Below, piece by piece: positions 26,491 to 35,808 of a stretch of 64,000 nucleotides of DNA. This DNA comes from Halorientalis litorea (GTDB lineage: Archaea > Halobacteriota > Halobacteria > Halobacteriales > Haloarculaceae), in the NCBI RefSeq assembly GCF_023028225.1, contig NZ_CP095482.1, positions 868,001-932,000 on the forward strand, given 5' to 3'. A model generated the notes under the pieces. The model saw nothing but the letters and a program-made list of their open reading frames with translations. It searched no databases and had not been told where the DNA came from. Numbering within the stretch: position 1 is the stretch's first letter; each line of letters starts with the position of its first letter. A program made the position numbers and the translations under genes.

Positions 26491-26513
26491 CTGCCCCCGC
26501 CGCGTCTCCGGTG

Positions 26514-27404
26514 ATGCTCGACCGGTTGCTGGGGCGTGCGGGGTTGAAGGAGCGAATCGCCGACCTCGAAGCCGAGAACGACCACCTCGAACGACAACTC
26601 GACGCCGAACAGGAGCGACGGAGCGACGCGGTCAGCGAACGCCAGCGGGCCGAAGAGCGGGTCAACCGCCTCGAAGACCGCATCGCCGACCTCGAAGGAA
26701 CCGTCGAACGACTCCGCGACGAGAGCGGGGAACGTCTCGATTTCCGACGGTCGGAGTCGCTGTCCGGCGACCGCCTCGACGCCGTCCTCGACCGCCTCGT
26801 CTCTCTCGAATCCGGCCCCGAGAGCGTGCTGACCGCCTACGTCGCCGACGAGCCACAACCCGCCGTCAGGGACGCCTTCGGCGAGCGGTCGGCACTGGTC
26901 TCGCGGGCCGCACCCTGTCTCGCCGTCGCGGACGACGCCGGCCTCGTGAGTGCGACACTGTCGGTGCCTGCACCACCCGCCCCCTTCGCCGGGTGGGACG
27001 ACGCGGTGACGCTCGACCGCTCGTGGTTCCGCCCGCGAGGGGAGTTCACCCTCGCGCTGGTGCGGTCGGACCTGTTCGCAATGGGCGAGTACGACGGCCG
27101 CGAGCGCGTCGCCTTCCACGGGTTCGAGGGTGAGTTGAAGAGCCAACACTCCAAGGGTGGGTTCTCGCAGGCCCGCTTCGAGCGACTGCGCGACGAGCAG
27201 ATAGAGACCCACCTCGACCGCTGTCTCGCCGCCCTCGAAGAACGCACGACCGACCGCCTGTACGTCGTCGGCGAGCGGACCGTCCTCGACGAGTTCGGCG
27301 AGATTGCGGACGCGACGGCCACCGTCGACGCCACCGGCGACCCGGAGTCGGCACTCGGGAACGCGTTCCACGACTTCTGGACGGTCCAGCTACGGACGGT
27401 CTGA
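26514..27404 (+). CDS. Vms1/Ankzf1-type peptidyl-tRNA hydrolase (release-factor-like)
   Basis: A 296-residue protein. A coiled coil at residues about 12-75 (IADLEAENDHLERQLDAEQE) precedes an eRF1-like catalytic domain ending in the motif KSQHSKGGFSQARFERLR (residues about 205-222). The GGFSQ segment holds the Gln that, in yeast Vms1 and relatives, releases nascent chains from tRNA on stalled 60S/50S subunits. A ribosome-rescue role is therefore likely by family. A GTG directly precedes the ATG and is a possible start. Confidence 0.8.
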   Translation: MLDRLLGRAGLKERIADLEAENDHLERQLDAEQERRSDAVSERQRAEERVNRLEDRIADLEGTVERLRDESGERLDFRRSESLSGDRLDAVLDRLVSLESGPESVLTAYVADEPQPAVRDAFGERSALVSRAAPCLAVADDAGLVSATLSVPAPPAPFAGWDDAVTLDRSWFRPRGEFTLALVRSDLFAMGEYDGRERVAFHGFEGELKSQHSKGGFSQARFERLRDEQIETHLDRCLAALEERTTDRLYVVGERTVLDEFGEIADATATVDATGDPESALGNAFHDFWTVQLRTV

Positions 27405-27411
27405 CCACGCG

Positions 27412-27418
27412 TTTAAGC
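27412..27418 (+). promoter_or_regulatory. TATA box of the dgcN-dgcA operon
   Basis: TTTAAGC 26 bp before the dgcN ATG at 27441, giving a leaderless transcript covering dgcN and dgcA. Confidence 0.6.
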
Positions 27419-27440
27419 CCATGCCCGTGGGAGTTCGGGC

Positions 27441-28457
27441 ATGGACGTCGCCATCCTCGCCCACGAGCAGTTCCCGGACCGGGCAAAGACCGCCGTGGGC
27501 GTCCTGCGCTACGCGGACCACGATGTGGTGGCCGTGCTGGACCGCGAGAACGCCGGCCGCCGCGTCGCCGACTTCCTCCCGGACGTGCAGGACGCCCCCA
27601 TCGTCGAGAGTGTCGACGACGTACCCGAACCGTTCGACGCGCTCCTCGTCGGCATCGCGCCAATCGGCGGCGGCTTCGAGGAGTCCTGGCGGCCGGACGT
27701 GCGCGGCGCGCTCGAGCGCGGCTGTGGCGTGGTTTCGGGTCTGCACTACTTCCTCGAAGAGGACGCGGAATTCCGGACGCTGGCCGCCGAACACGGCGGC
27801 GACATCTGGGACGTGCGGAAACCGCCCGACGACTTGACCGTCGCGGAGGGGCGGGCCGCCGAGGTGGCCGCGGACGTGGTCCTGACCGTCGGCACCGACT
27901 GCTCGACGGGGAAGATGACCGCCAGCGTCGAACTGGTCGCGGCCGCAGACGCGCGCGGCATCGACGCCGCCTTCGTCCCGACGGGCCAGACCGGTATCGT
28001 CATCGAGGACTGGGGCATCCCCATCGACCGCACCGTCTCCGATTTCACCGCCGGCGCGGTCGAGCGGATGGTCCGCGAACGCGGCGACGACCACGAGTTG
28101 CTGGTCGTGGAGGGACAGGGCGCGATTACCCACCCCGCCTACTCTGCGGTCACGTGTGGCATCCTCCACGGCGCGATGCCCGACGCGTTGGTCCTCTGTC
28201 ACGAGGCCGGGCGCGAGGTCGTTCACGGTTACGAGTCCTTCCCAATCCCGGCCGTTTCGGACGTAGGCCGTCTCTACGAGGACCTCGCGCGGCCGGTTCG
28301 GGAGACGAGCGTCGCCGCCGGGTGTCTCAACACCGCAACGCTCGACGGCGACGGGGCGGCCCGTGATGTCCTCTCCGAGTACGGCGACGCCATCGACGCA
28401 CCCGCGACCGACCCCGTCCGGTTCGACGCCGACGAGATTCTCGACCCCCTGCTATGA
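27441..28457 (+). CDS. dgcN: DUF1611 P-loop protein, probable D-glutamate N-acetyltransferase DgcN
   Basis: A 338-residue protein with an N-terminal Rossmann-like part and a C-terminal P-loop domain (VLTVGTDCSTGKMTASVEL, residues about 148-166; ELLVVEGQGAITHP, about 216-229). DUF1611 proteins paired with a dipeptide-epimerase homologue have been described as DgcN, which acetylates D-glutamate, in marine proteobacteria and halophilic archaea. Here the same pair overlaps by four bases (ATGA), strongly supporting that assignment. Substrate in this organism is inferred. Confidence 0.82.
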   Translation: MDVAILAHEQFPDRAKTAVGVLRYADHDVVAVLDRENAGRRVADFLPDVQDAPIVESVDDVPEPFDALLVGIAPIGGGFEESWRPDVRGALERGCGVVSGLHYFLEEDAEFRTLAAEHGGDIWDVRKPPDDLTVAEGRAAEVAADVVLTVGTDCSTGKMTASVELVAAADARGIDAAFVPTGQTGIVIEDWGIPIDRTVSDFTAGAVERMVRERGDDHELLVVEGQGAITHPAYSAVTCGILHGAMPDALVLCHEAGREVVHGYESFPIPAVSDVGRLYEDLARPVRETSVAAGCLNTATLDGDGAARDVLSEYGDAIDAPATDPVRFDADEILDPLL

Positions 28458-29500
28458 CGCTCACGACTGCCTTCGCGTGGCGCGACCTCCCGCTGGAGAC
28501 GCCGTTCGGCATCTCGCGGGCCACGACCGAAGTCGCCGGGAACGTGGTCGTCCGCGTCGAGGACGAAAGCGGCCGGGTCGGCGTCGGCGGGGCCGCTCCG
28601 AGCGACTACTACGGCGAGGACCGCGCCACCGTCGAGTCGGTCCTTCCGGACCTGCTCGCGGCCGTCGAGGCGGTCGGTGACCCACACGAACGCCAACGAA
28701 TCGGCGAGGAACTGGTCACGACTGCTGGCGGGCCGCAGGCGTCTCCCGGTGCGCGTGCCGCGGTCGACGTGGCACTCCACGACTTGGCGTGCAAGCGTCT
28801 CGACGTGCCGCTGTACCGACTGTTGGGCCTCGACGCGACGCAGCGTCCCACCTCGTCGTTCACCGTGGGACTCGACGACACCGACCGAATGGCCGAGAGA
28901 GCCGAGTCGGCCGCCGCCGAGTACAGTATCCTGAAGCTGAAACTCGGCACCGACCGCGACAGGGACATCGTCCGGGCCGTCCGCGACGCCGCACCCGAGG
29001 TGACTCTCCGCGTGGACGCGAACGGTGCGTGGGACCCCATGGAAGCCGTCCGGATGACCGAGTTTCTCGCCGACCACGGCGTCGAGTTCGTCGAGCAACC
29101 GGTCCCGGCCGACGACGTGGCTGGCCTCAAGCGGGTCCGCGAGGCGGGCGAACTCCCCGTGGCCGCCGACGAGAGTTGCGTCGTCCCGGGAGACGTGCCC
29201 CGCATCGCGGAATCGGTCGACATCGCAGTCCTAAAGCTCACCAAGAGTGGCGGCGTCGGGACGGTCGTAGAGATGTGCCACGCCGCTCGCGCATGTGGTC
29301 TCGCGGTGATGCTCGGGTGTATGACCGAGACGAACGCGTCCATCGCGGCGGCCGCACACCTCGCGCCACTTGTCGACTACGTGGACCTCGACGGGTCGCT
29401 CTTGCTGGCCGAGGACCCCTTCGAGGGCGTGCCGATGCCGGGCGGCGAAATCGACCTGTCGGCGGTGTCTCGGGCCGGGACCGGCGCGCGCGAGCGGTAG
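28454..29500 (+). CDS. dgcA: Enolase-superfamily epimerase, probable N-acetyl-D-glutamate racemase DgcA
   Basis: A 348-residue muconate-lactonising-type barrel. Catalytic Lys is in KLKLG (about residue 157); metal ligands are in VDANGAW (Asp), EQPV (Glu) and ADES (Asp); the opposing Lys is in LKLTKSGG. It would classically be called L-Ala-D/L-Glu epimerase, but haloarchaea lack peptidoglycan muropeptides. The ATGA overlap with dgcN makes racemisation of N-acetyl-D-glutamate the better call. Its end converges with the GCS2-like gene. Confidence 0.85.
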   Translation: MTLTTAFAWRDLPLETPFGISRATTEVAGNVVVRVEDESGRVGVGGAAPSDYYGEDRATVESVLPDLLAAVEAVGDPHERQRIGEELVTTAGGPQASPGARAAVDVALHDLACKRLDVPLYRLLGLDATQRPTSSFTVGLDDTDRMAERAESAAAEYSILKLKLGTDRDRDIVRAVRDAAPEVTLRVDANGAWDPMEAVRMTEFLADHGVEFVEQPVPADDVAGLKRVREAGELPVAADESCVVPGDVPRIAESVDIAVLKLTKSGGVGTVVEMCHAARACGLAVMLGCMTETNASIAAAAHLAPLVDYVDLDGSLLLAEDPFEGVPMPGGEIDLSAVSRAGTGARER

Positions 29501-29502
29501 TT

Positions 29503-31023
29503 TCAGAGCCAGTCGGCGAACGTCTCGCAGTCACGGGAGCGGCGGCGGTACTCGGCCTGCATCCGGGCGAGGGCGTCGGCGAGCGTCGCCCCGTCGTCGA
29601 GCGCGTCCCGCACCTGCGCTATCTTCCACGCACTCGGCGTCGTCCCGGCGTCCCACCGGGCCTCGATCGGGGCGAGGTAGCGGTCGACGGTCGCCGGTTC
29701 GACGCCACGCTCGCGGAGGCCGCGGCGGGCGTACTCGAACACCTCGGCGAAAATCGTCTCGCTGTCGCTCGTCCGGTCGCCGTCGGCGGTCACCCACGCG
29801 AGGTCCGCGTCGATGCCGTCCTCGACGGCCGCGTAGAACGAGCGTTCGGCCGCGGCCCAGTCCAGTTCCGCGAGCGGGTGGTCGGCGGCGACGAGGCCGA
29901 CCACGAGGCCACAGACGAGGCACTGGAAACCGACGATGTCGCGGACGGAGGGTTGGGTCGGAAGCGGACGGTACTCGATGCGAATCGAGCGACCGTCGCC
30001 CGCGCCGTCGACCGGGTCGCCGCCGATGACCGCCCGGAGCCACCGCCAGTAGGTGCCGCGCTTGTGGTCGTACTCCCAGAAGTTGTCCACGAACTCCTCG
30101 CCGTCGCCGTCGTCGACCCACTCGGAGAGGAACGGGGCGACGGGCGGGTCCGCGACGACGGACGACACCACGTCCGCCGTCGTCTCGATGTCCTCGGGGA
30201 CGCGACACTTCGGCGGGTCGGTGTAGTTGACCGACTGCTCGAAGGCGGCGATACGGAGTTCGTGGTGGGTGTCCGCAAGCAGTGCCCGCGGGTCGGTGCC
30301 CTCGTCGTACAGGTCGCCGGGCAGAAACGGGGAGTTCGTGGCGAGTGCGAGTACCGGCCCGAGGGTCCGGACCGCGGCGTTGTAGTAGGCCGGGAACGAT
30401 TCCGTCGAGGGAATCTGGAGGTGGGGTTGTATCGAGGTCGCGAGCGACTCGAACAGAATCGACGGGAATTCGACGGTCGCACCGGGTACGTCGAACGAGA
30501 GTTCACCGCCGGCGTGCCGAGCCACGTCGCGGTCGATGGCCCAGTAGCGGGGTGCTGGCCGCATGTTCCGCGGGACGGTCACACCCTCGCGGTCGTCCAT
30601 CGCGGAGAGGTACGGGTGACTTCCGTCGGTCGGTGGAACTGTCCACATGGAATCGAGGACGAGTTCACGGGCCGCGTCCCCGGCCGCCGCCGTTGCACGC
30701 TCCCACTGGGAGCGGAGGGCGGCCGCCTGTGCCTCGATTCCAGCCGTGGTGAACGGGTCCGGGTCGGTGTTGAGTTCCGCGTTGTGGAGGCCCAGTTCCT
30801 TGTTGCAGGCCTCGAACACGGAGGCGGGAATCCGTGCGAGCCGGCCGTCGTCGTCGACGGCGTACACTTCGAGTTCGAGTCCCACTGCGAAGTCTTCGGT
30901 GTCCAGTTCGCCGCTGTCGATTGCCGCCCGGAGGAACGTCGCCTGCTCGTCGACCCGTCCGTCGAACTCCTCGCGAGTCGGAGTCGAGAGCGAACGTTCC
31001 ACCAACCCCACGCGGTCTGACAT
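29503..31023 (-). CDS. GCS2-type carboxylate-amine ligase (glutamate-cysteine-ligase-like)
   Basis: A 506-residue ATP-dependent ligase of the glutamate-cysteine ligase 2 fold. It has FAVGLELEVYAVDD (residues about 45-58), HNAELNTDPDPF, SIQPHLQIPS, LALATNSPFLPG, DHKRGTYWRW and RIEYRPLPTQPSVRD. It may make gamma-glutamylcysteine, the haloarchaeal thiol, or another gamma-glutamyl amide. It is longer than the roughly 360-residue GshA I expect in haloarchaea, so it may be a distinct paralogue. It is convergent with dgcA, another glutamate enzyme. Confidence 0.8.
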   Translation of the reverse strand: MSDRVGLVERSLSTPTREEFDGRVDEQATFLRAAIDSGELDTEDFAVGLELEVYAVDDDGRLARIPASVFEACNKELGLHNAELNTDPDPFTTAGIEAQAAALRSQWERATAAAGDAARELVLDSMWTVPPTDGSHPYLSAMDDREGVTVPRNMRPAPRYWAIDRDVARHAGGELSFDVPGATVEFPSILFESLATSIQPHLQIPSTESFPAYYNAAVRTLGPVLALATNSPFLPGDLYDEGTDPRALLADTHHELRIAAFEQSVNYTDPPKCRVPEDIETTADVVSSVVADPPVAPFLSEWVDDGDGEEFVDNFWEYDHKRGTYWRWLRAVIGGDPVDGAGDGRSIRIEYRPLPTQPSVRDIVGFQCLVCGLVVGLVAADHPLAELDWAAAERSFYAAVEDGIDADLAWVTADGDRTSDSETIFAEVFEYARRGLRERGVEPATVDRYLAPIEARWDAGTTPSAWKIAQVRDALDDGATLADALARMQAEYRRRSRDCETFADWL

Positions 31024-31139
31024 AGCTGAACCTGTGCGACGGCCGGGTTTAAGTTTGCGACTCTACGGACTCGGCGGCGGCCGGGAAGAGGTGTTTCAGA
31101 CGTGTCAGCTTGTCTTAAAACGGCTGGCACACAACGCAG

Positions 31140-31149
31140 TATTTATTTG
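31140..31149 (+). promoter_or_regulatory. TATA box of the MinD-like gene
   Basis: TATTTATTTG centred about 29 bp before the ATG at 31174, predicting a leaderless or nearly leaderless transcript. Confidence 0.55.
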
Positions 31150-31173
31150 AGTGCCGAGTACCTACGACGGAAC

Positions 31174-31890
31174 ATGACGGGGGACGTACTGACGGTTGTG
31201 GGTGGGAAGGGCGGCGTCGGGAAGACGACGACGGCGGTCAACACGGCACTGGCGTTCGACGACGAGGGGGCGGACGTGGTCGTCGTCGACGCGGACCTCG
31301 GAATGCCGAATCTCGGGCGGGCACTGTCGGTGTCCCACCAGCCGCGACTTCACGACGTGCTGGCGGGCGAGGCGGAACTCGGCGAGGCGATAACCGACGG
31401 GCCGGGGGGCGTGACATTGCTCCCGGGGACACGCAGTCTCGAAGGGTTCGCGGCGGCGGAGCCGACGAAGCTAGAGCCCGTGCTCGACCAACTGGCACAG
31501 TCCTACGACGTCGTAATCGTCGACACCGGTGAGGGTATCTCCCGGGAGACCATCGTGCCCGCGCGGGTGTCCGACGGGGTGTTGCTCGTCACGACGACGA
31601 GCGACGTGGCCGTGATGGACACACAGAAGTTGTCGGAGTTGGTCGCACGCGTGGGCGGAACCGTCACCGGTGCCGTCGTCACGCGTGCACACGCGGACGT
31701 GGACGTAGCGTCCGTGTCGGACCGCCTCGGTACTGACGTGCTCGCAGTCGTTCCGACGGACCCGGAGGCCGGTGGCACCGAACCGCTCGTCCTCCACGAC
31801 GCCGAGCGATACGCCGCACAGGCCTACCGGCGACTGGCGGCGAAACTCGACGAGCGACTCACCACGGCCGAACGGACACCCACGCAGTGA
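31174..31890 (+). CDS. MinD/ParA-family ATPase
   Basis: A 238-residue deviant Walker ATPase. Walker [12 protein letters not shown] is at residues 8-18, the switch [14 protein letters not shown] follows, and Walker [10 protein letters not shown] is near 112. The tail lacks a clear amphipathic membrane helix, so it may be one of the several haloarchaeal MinD homologues not involved in division. Such proteins position chemosensory arrays, archaella or other machinery. No partner gene is adjacent. A longer start at 31102 adds non-conserved sequence. Confidence 0.88.
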   Translation: MTGDVLTVVGGKGGVGKTTTAVNTALAFDDEGADVVVVDADLGMPNLGRALSVSHQPRLHDVLAGEAELGEAITDGPGGVTLLPGTRSLEGFAAAEPTKLEPVLDQLAQSYDVVIVDTGEGISRETIVPARVSDGVLLVTTTSDVAVMDTQKLSELVARVGGTVTGAVVTRAHADVDVASVSDRLGTDVLAVVPTDPEAGGTEPLVLHDAERYAAQAYRRLAAKLDERLTTAERTPTQ

Positions 31891-31988
31891 CCGCGTGGGC
31901 GTTCGCACCGCTGTCCCCGGGGTCGTCCCCAGTGACCGAACGGACGGGTCTCAATACACTTATCCCGCGGTGTCGACTTGGCACGGGT

Positions 31989-33917
31989 ATGAGCGAGGTC
32001 ACGGTCACGCTCCCCGACGGGTCGACCCTCTCCCTCTCCGCCGGTTCGACCGTCGAGGACGTCGCCTTCGAAATCGGTCCGGGACTCGGAGAAGACACCG
32101 TCGCCGGGGTTGTCGACGGCGAACTCGTGGACAAGCACACGCCACTCACCGAGGACGTGGAACTGGAAATCGTCACCGAGGACGCCGAGGAGTACCTCGA
32201 CGTGTTGCGCCACTCGGCGGCCCACGTCTTCGCACAGGCACTCCAGCGACTCTACCCCGACGCGAAGCTGACCATCGGCCCGTGGACCGACGAGGGGTTC
32301 TACTACGACATCACCGGCGTCGGTTTGGACGAGGACGACTTGGACGCAATCGAGGCCGAAGCGGAGACCATCATCGAGGAGGACCTCGACATCGAACGGG
32401 TCATGGTCGACCGCGAGGACGCACTCGACCGCTACGAGGACAACCCGTTCAAACAGGACATTCTCACGGACGAGGCGGCGGGCGAGGACCCCGTCTCCTT
32501 CTACGAACAGGGCGAGTTCTACGACCTCTGTCAGGGGCCACACGTCGAGTCGACGGGCGAAATCGGCGCGTTCGCGCTGCTGGACATCTCGGCCGCCTAC
32601 TGGCGCGGCGAGGAGGACAACGAGAGTCTGACCCGCGTCTACGGCACCGCGTTCCCCTCGGAGTCGGACCTGGAGGCGTTCCTCGAACGCCGCCGGAAGG
32701 CCAAGGAACGCGACCACCGCAAGATTGGACAGGAGATGGATATCTTCTCGGTTCCCGACCACTCGCCGGGGTGTGCCCACTACCACCCCAACGGGATGAA
32801 GATTCGGCGCGAACTGGAGGAGTACGTCCGCGGGAAAAACGACGAGTTGGGCTACGAGGAGGTCTGGACGCCGGAACTCAACAAGGCCGAACTCTGGAAG
32901 CCGACCGGCCACTACGACGCGTTCAAGTCCGAGGGCGAGATGTTCGCGTGGGAGCAGGACGATACCGAGTACGGCCTGAAGCCGATGAACTGCGCGAACC
33001 ACGCGCACATCTACGGCCGCCAGACCCGCTCGTACCGTGACCTCCCGGTCCGGTTCTCCGAGTTCGGGACCGTCTACCGCAACGAGCAGTCGGGCGAACT
33101 CTCGGGACTGCTCCGTGTCCGTGGCCTCACCCAAGACGACGGCCACGCCTTCGTCCGCCGGGACCAGTTGGAGGACGAAATTCGGCGGACGCTGGGCATC
33201 ATCGAGGACATGTACGCGGAGTTCGACCTCGAAGTGCTGTACAAGCTAGAGACGAAGGGCGAGGGGGCAGTCGGTAGCGACGACATCTGGGAGGACGCGA
33301 CCGACGCCCTCAGAAACGCGATGGCGGCACAGGACATAGAGTACGACGTGGAAGAGGGTGAGGCGGCCTTCTACGGTCCGAAAATCGGGTTGGACGCGCG
33401 GGACGCGCTCGGCCGGGAGTGGACCATCGGCACCGTGCAGGTGGACTTCAACATCCCCGACCGTCTCGATTTGACCTACATCGGCGAGGACAACGAGGAA
33501 CACCGGCCGGTGATGATTCACCGCGCACTGCTTGGGTCGTTCGAGCGGTTCATGGGCGTCCTCATCGAACACTACAACGGCAACTTCCCGACGTGGCTCG
33601 CGCCCGAGCAGGTCCGCATCCTCCCCATCAGCGACGACAACATCCCCTACGCCGAGGAGGTCAAACGTGAACTCGGGGCGTTCCGCGTCAGTATCGAGGA
33701 CCGCTCGTGGACGGTAAAAAAGAAGATTCGGCAGGGCCACGAGGACCGGGTTCCCTACATGCTCATCGTGGGCGACAACGAGGAAGCGGACGGGACCATC
33801 TCGGTCCGTGACCGTCAAGAGCGTGAGACTGACGGGGCCGTGCCCGTCACGGAGTTCCGCGACCACCTCGAAAACGAAGTCGAAGACCGCCGGACCGAGG
33901 CGGACTTCCTCGACTAG
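31989..33917 (+). CDS. thrS: Threonyl-tRNA synthetase, bacterial-type domain set
   Basis: Charges tRNA(Thr). The 642-residue protein has a TGS domain (1-65) and an N2 editing domain with [11 protein letters not shown] and the Cys of DLCQGPHV. The class II core follows, with Zn ligands in [16 protein letters not shown] and [12 protein letters not shown], then the anticodon-binding domain ([13 protein letters not shown]). This is the bacterial-style editing domain, unlike the D-aminoacyl-deacylase-like domain of many archaea. ACACTTATC sits about 28 bp before the ATG. The stop overlaps the pspA stop by CTAG. Confidence 0.96.
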   Translation: MSEVTVTLPDGSTLSLSAGSTVEDVAFEIGPGLGEDTVAGVVDGELVDKHTPLTEDVELEIVTEDAEEYLDVLRHSAAHVFAQALQRLYPDAKLTIGPWTDEGFYYDITGVGLDEDDLDAIEAEAETIIEEDLDIERVMVDREDALDRYEDNPFKQDILTDEAAGEDPVSFYEQGEFYDLCQGPHVESTGEIGAFALLDISAAYWRGEEDNESLTRVYGTAFPSESDLEAFLERRRKAKERDHRKIGQEMDIFSVPDHSPGCAHYHPNGMKIRRELEEYVRGKNDELGYEEVWTPELNKAELWKPTGHYDAFKSEGEMFAWEQDDTEYGLKPMNCANHAHIYGRQTRSYRDLPVRFSEFGTVYRNEQSGELSGLLRVRGLTQDDGHAFVRRDQLEDEIRRTLGIIEDMYAEFDLEVLYKLETKGEGAVGSDDIWEDATDALRNAMAAQDIEYDVEEGEAAFYGPKIGLDARDALGREWTIGTVQVDFNIPDRLDLTYIGEDNEEHRPVMIHRALLGSFERFMGVLIEHYNGNFPTWLAPEQVRILPISDDNIPYAEEVKRELGAFRVSIEDRSWTVKKKIRQGHEDRVPYMLIVGDNEEADGTISVRDRQERETDGAVPVTEFRDHLENEVEDRRTEADFLD

Positions 33918-34726
33918 TTCTCCTCTTCCTGCAGTTCTTCGAGTTCGGACTCGACGGCCTCCTCGTCCACGTCCGGGGTCTCGGTGTCGGCGGGTTCGGT
34001 CTCCGTCTCGCCCTCGGCGTCGCCGTCTCCCGTCCCCATCTCCTGTTTCAGCGTGTCGAGTTCGGCGTCGACTTCGCTGTCGGTACTCAGTTCGTCGAGT
34101 TCGCGGTCGATTTCGTCCTTGTCCGAGAGGGCGTCGTCGAAGGTGCCCGACTCCTGTAGTTCGTCCATCGCGGCGGCGCGGGCCTCCATCTTCTCGGTGC
34201 GCTCCTCGGCGCGTTCGATAGCCCGGCCCACGTCCTCCATCTCGTCGCCCGCCCCGGTCATGGCCTCGGAGACGCGGTTTGAGGCCTCCGCGGCTTTGTA
34301 CCGGGCTTTCATCGTCTCCTTTTTCGTGCGGAATTGCTGGATGCGGCTCTGAAGCTCGTCTTTCTTCTCGACGAGGTTGTCCTGTTGGCTCTGGAGGGAC
34401 TGGATTTGGCTCTCCAGGTCCTCGATTTCGTTCATCTTCTGTTTTTTCTTCTCCAAGGCGCGGCGAGCGAGGTCCTCGCGGTCCTGCCGGACCGCCTCGC
34501 GGGCCTGTTCGTTGTGCTTCTCGACGTTCTCTTCGAGGCGGCGTTGCTGGATTTCGAGGCGTTTCTTCTGGGTCGTCAGGTCGGCGATACCCTGTTTGAC
34601 CTCCTGCAGTTCGTCGCGCAACTGCTCGTAGGAGTAATCGAGGGTCTCGGAGGGGTCCTCGGCCCGGTTCAGGAGGGCGTTGACCTTCGACCGGACGATG
34701 TAGGACGCGCGCGAGAGGATGCCCAT
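33914..34726 (-). CDS. pspA: PspA/Vipp1-family membrane-stress protein
   Basis: A 270-residue, almost entirely helical ESCRT-III-like protein. It has the N-terminal amphipathic helix [20 protein letters not shown], then [19 protein letters not shown] and long coiled coils ([38 protein letters not shown]), ending in an acidic tail ([15 protein letters not shown]). PspA oligomers coat and repair damaged membranes; in haloarchaea homologues respond to salt. It shares a 60-bp divergent promoter region with the hydrolase; CTTAAAAC at 34751-34758 is 27-30 bp from its ATG on this strand. Confidence 0.93.
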   Translation of the reverse strand: MGILSRASYIVRSKVNALLNRAEDPSETLDYSYEQLRDELQEVKQGIADLTTQKKRLEIQQRRLEENVEKHNEQAREAVRQDREDLARRALEKKKQKMNEIEDLESQIQSLQSQQDNLVEKKDELQSRIQQFRTKKETMKARYKAAEASNRVSEAMTGAGDEMEDVGRAIERAEERTEKMEARAAAMDELQESGTFDDALSDKDEIDRELDELSTDSEVDAELDTLKQEMGTGDGDAEGETETEPADTETPDVDEEAVESELEELQEEEN

Positions 34727-34750
34727 ATCCGCCCGTTGGGCGTGGCCGAC

Positions 34751-34758
34751 CTTAAAAC
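34751..34758. promoter_or_regulatory. Shared promoter element, pspA and hydrolase
   Basis: CTTAAAAC (GTTTTAAG on the minus strand) centred about 28 bp before the pspA ATG and about 32 bp before the divergent hydrolase ATG. A second box, ACTTAC at 34759-34764, fits the hydrolase better, so the two divergent TATA elements abut. Confidence 0.5.
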
Positions 34759-34786
34759 ACTTACACCGTCGCACCCGCGACGGTAC

Positions 34787-35374
34787 ATGGACGAAGTTCG
34801 CATCGCCGGCCAGCGTGACGTGCGGGCGAGCGTCGACACCCCCGACGCCGACGCCGCCGTCGTCGCCTGCCCACCGCACCCACAGATGGGCGGTAGTCGG
34901 AGCGACGCACGGCTCAGGGCGGTCGGGGACGCACTCGCGACCCACGGCGTCGCCTGCGTCAGGTTCGACTACGGCCCGTGGGACGAGGGCGAGGGCGAGC
35001 GACGCGACGCGGCGAACGCCCTCGCGTACGCCCGTGACCACTACGATGCGGTGGCCCTGTTCGGCTACAGTTTCGGGGCCGGCGTCGCCCTGCTCGTCGC
35101 GGCCGAACGCGACCCCACCCCGGCGGCACTGTCAGTCCTCGCACCGCCCGCGAGTCTCGGGGGCCAGGACACACCCGGGGCACTCGACACGCTCGACTGT
35201 CCGGTACAGGTCTGTTACGGCGAACGGGATTCGGCGGTCGACTGGGAGCCGGTGGTCTCGCGTGCCCGCGAGCGAGGACACACAGTCGAGTCGTTCGACG
35301 GGGACCACTTCTTCGCGGGCACGGTCGACACAATCGGTGACCGCGTCGCGGCGTTCCTCGCCGGCGCGGATTAG
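34787..35374 (+). CDS. Alpha/beta hydrolase (dienelactone-hydrolase-like)
   Basis: A 195-residue serine hydrolase. The nucleophile elbow GYSFGA is near residue 90, the acid Asp lies in CYGERDSAVDW and the catalytic His in FDGDHFFAG. The HPQMGGSRSDARLRA segment matches small alpha/beta hydrolases of the KANL/dienelactone type. Substrate unknown; cytosolic. The stop overlaps the next convergent gene by four bases (TTAG). Confidence 0.85.
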   Translation: MDEVRIAGQRDVRASVDTPDADAAVVACPPHPQMGGSRSDARLRAVGDALATHGVACVRFDYGPWDEGEGERRDAANALAYARDHYDAVALFGYSFGAGVALLVAAERDPTPAALSVLAPPASLGGQDTPGALDTLDCPVQVCYGERDSAVDWEPVVSRARERGHTVESFDGDHFFAGTVDTIGDRVAAFLAGAD

Positions 35375-35712
35375 TGCTGGCCGGGTTCGGTCTTGGTCAC
35401 CTCTATCTCGACGGTCTCGGGGTCGAGGCCGACGCGGGCGAACTGCGTGCGGATGTGTTCCTCGGCGGCCTCGATGGCTCGCTCGCGGGTCTCGAACCCC
35501 TGTGGCATCGGGGACTCGAAGGCGACGTTGACCTCCCGGTCGTCGATGGTGGTCTGCTGGCCGCCGCTCTCGACCTCGTAGAAGGCGTCACAGACCCAGA
35601 TGTACGGCGCGTCCTCGTCGGGCGCGCCCTTGAACGTCGGCGACCGCTCGCCGCGTTCGTAGAGCGTGCCGGTCAAGTCCGTCCCCCCGGCACGACCTTG
35701 AATGAGTAACAT
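35371..35712 (-). CDS. Conserved haloarchaeal hypothetical protein
   Basis: A 113-residue soluble acidic protein beginning MLLIQGRAGGTDLTG. It has PYIWVCDAFYEVESGG and FESPMPQGFETRERAIEAAEEHI. I believe it is a DUF7113-like haloarchaeal family but cannot give a role. An ATG two codons upstream (35718) is an alternative start. Confidence 0.7.
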   Translation of the reverse strand: MLLIQGRAGGTDLTGTLYERGERSPTFKGAPDEDAPYIWVCDAFYEVESGGQQTTIDDREVNVAFESPMPQGFETRERAIEAAEEHIRTQFARVGLDPETVEIEVTKTEPGQH

Positions 35713-35808
35713 AGGCATCTGTAGGCTGCCAGCGGACAAAAACCCACGGCCGCCCGCGGACGGCGGCCGGGGGAAACGTGTTTGACGGGCGGGCACGATG
35801 CTCACTGT

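Noticed and set aside
28789-31020. 743-residue plus-strand frame
   Set aside because: Antisense to the GCS2-like gene and out of frame with dgcA; basic low-complexity sequence without motifs.
31887-31988. N-terminal extension of ThrRS to 31887
   Set aside because: The upstream codons overlap the end of the MinD-like gene and its downstream region; the TATA-like box and TGS domain place the start at 31989.
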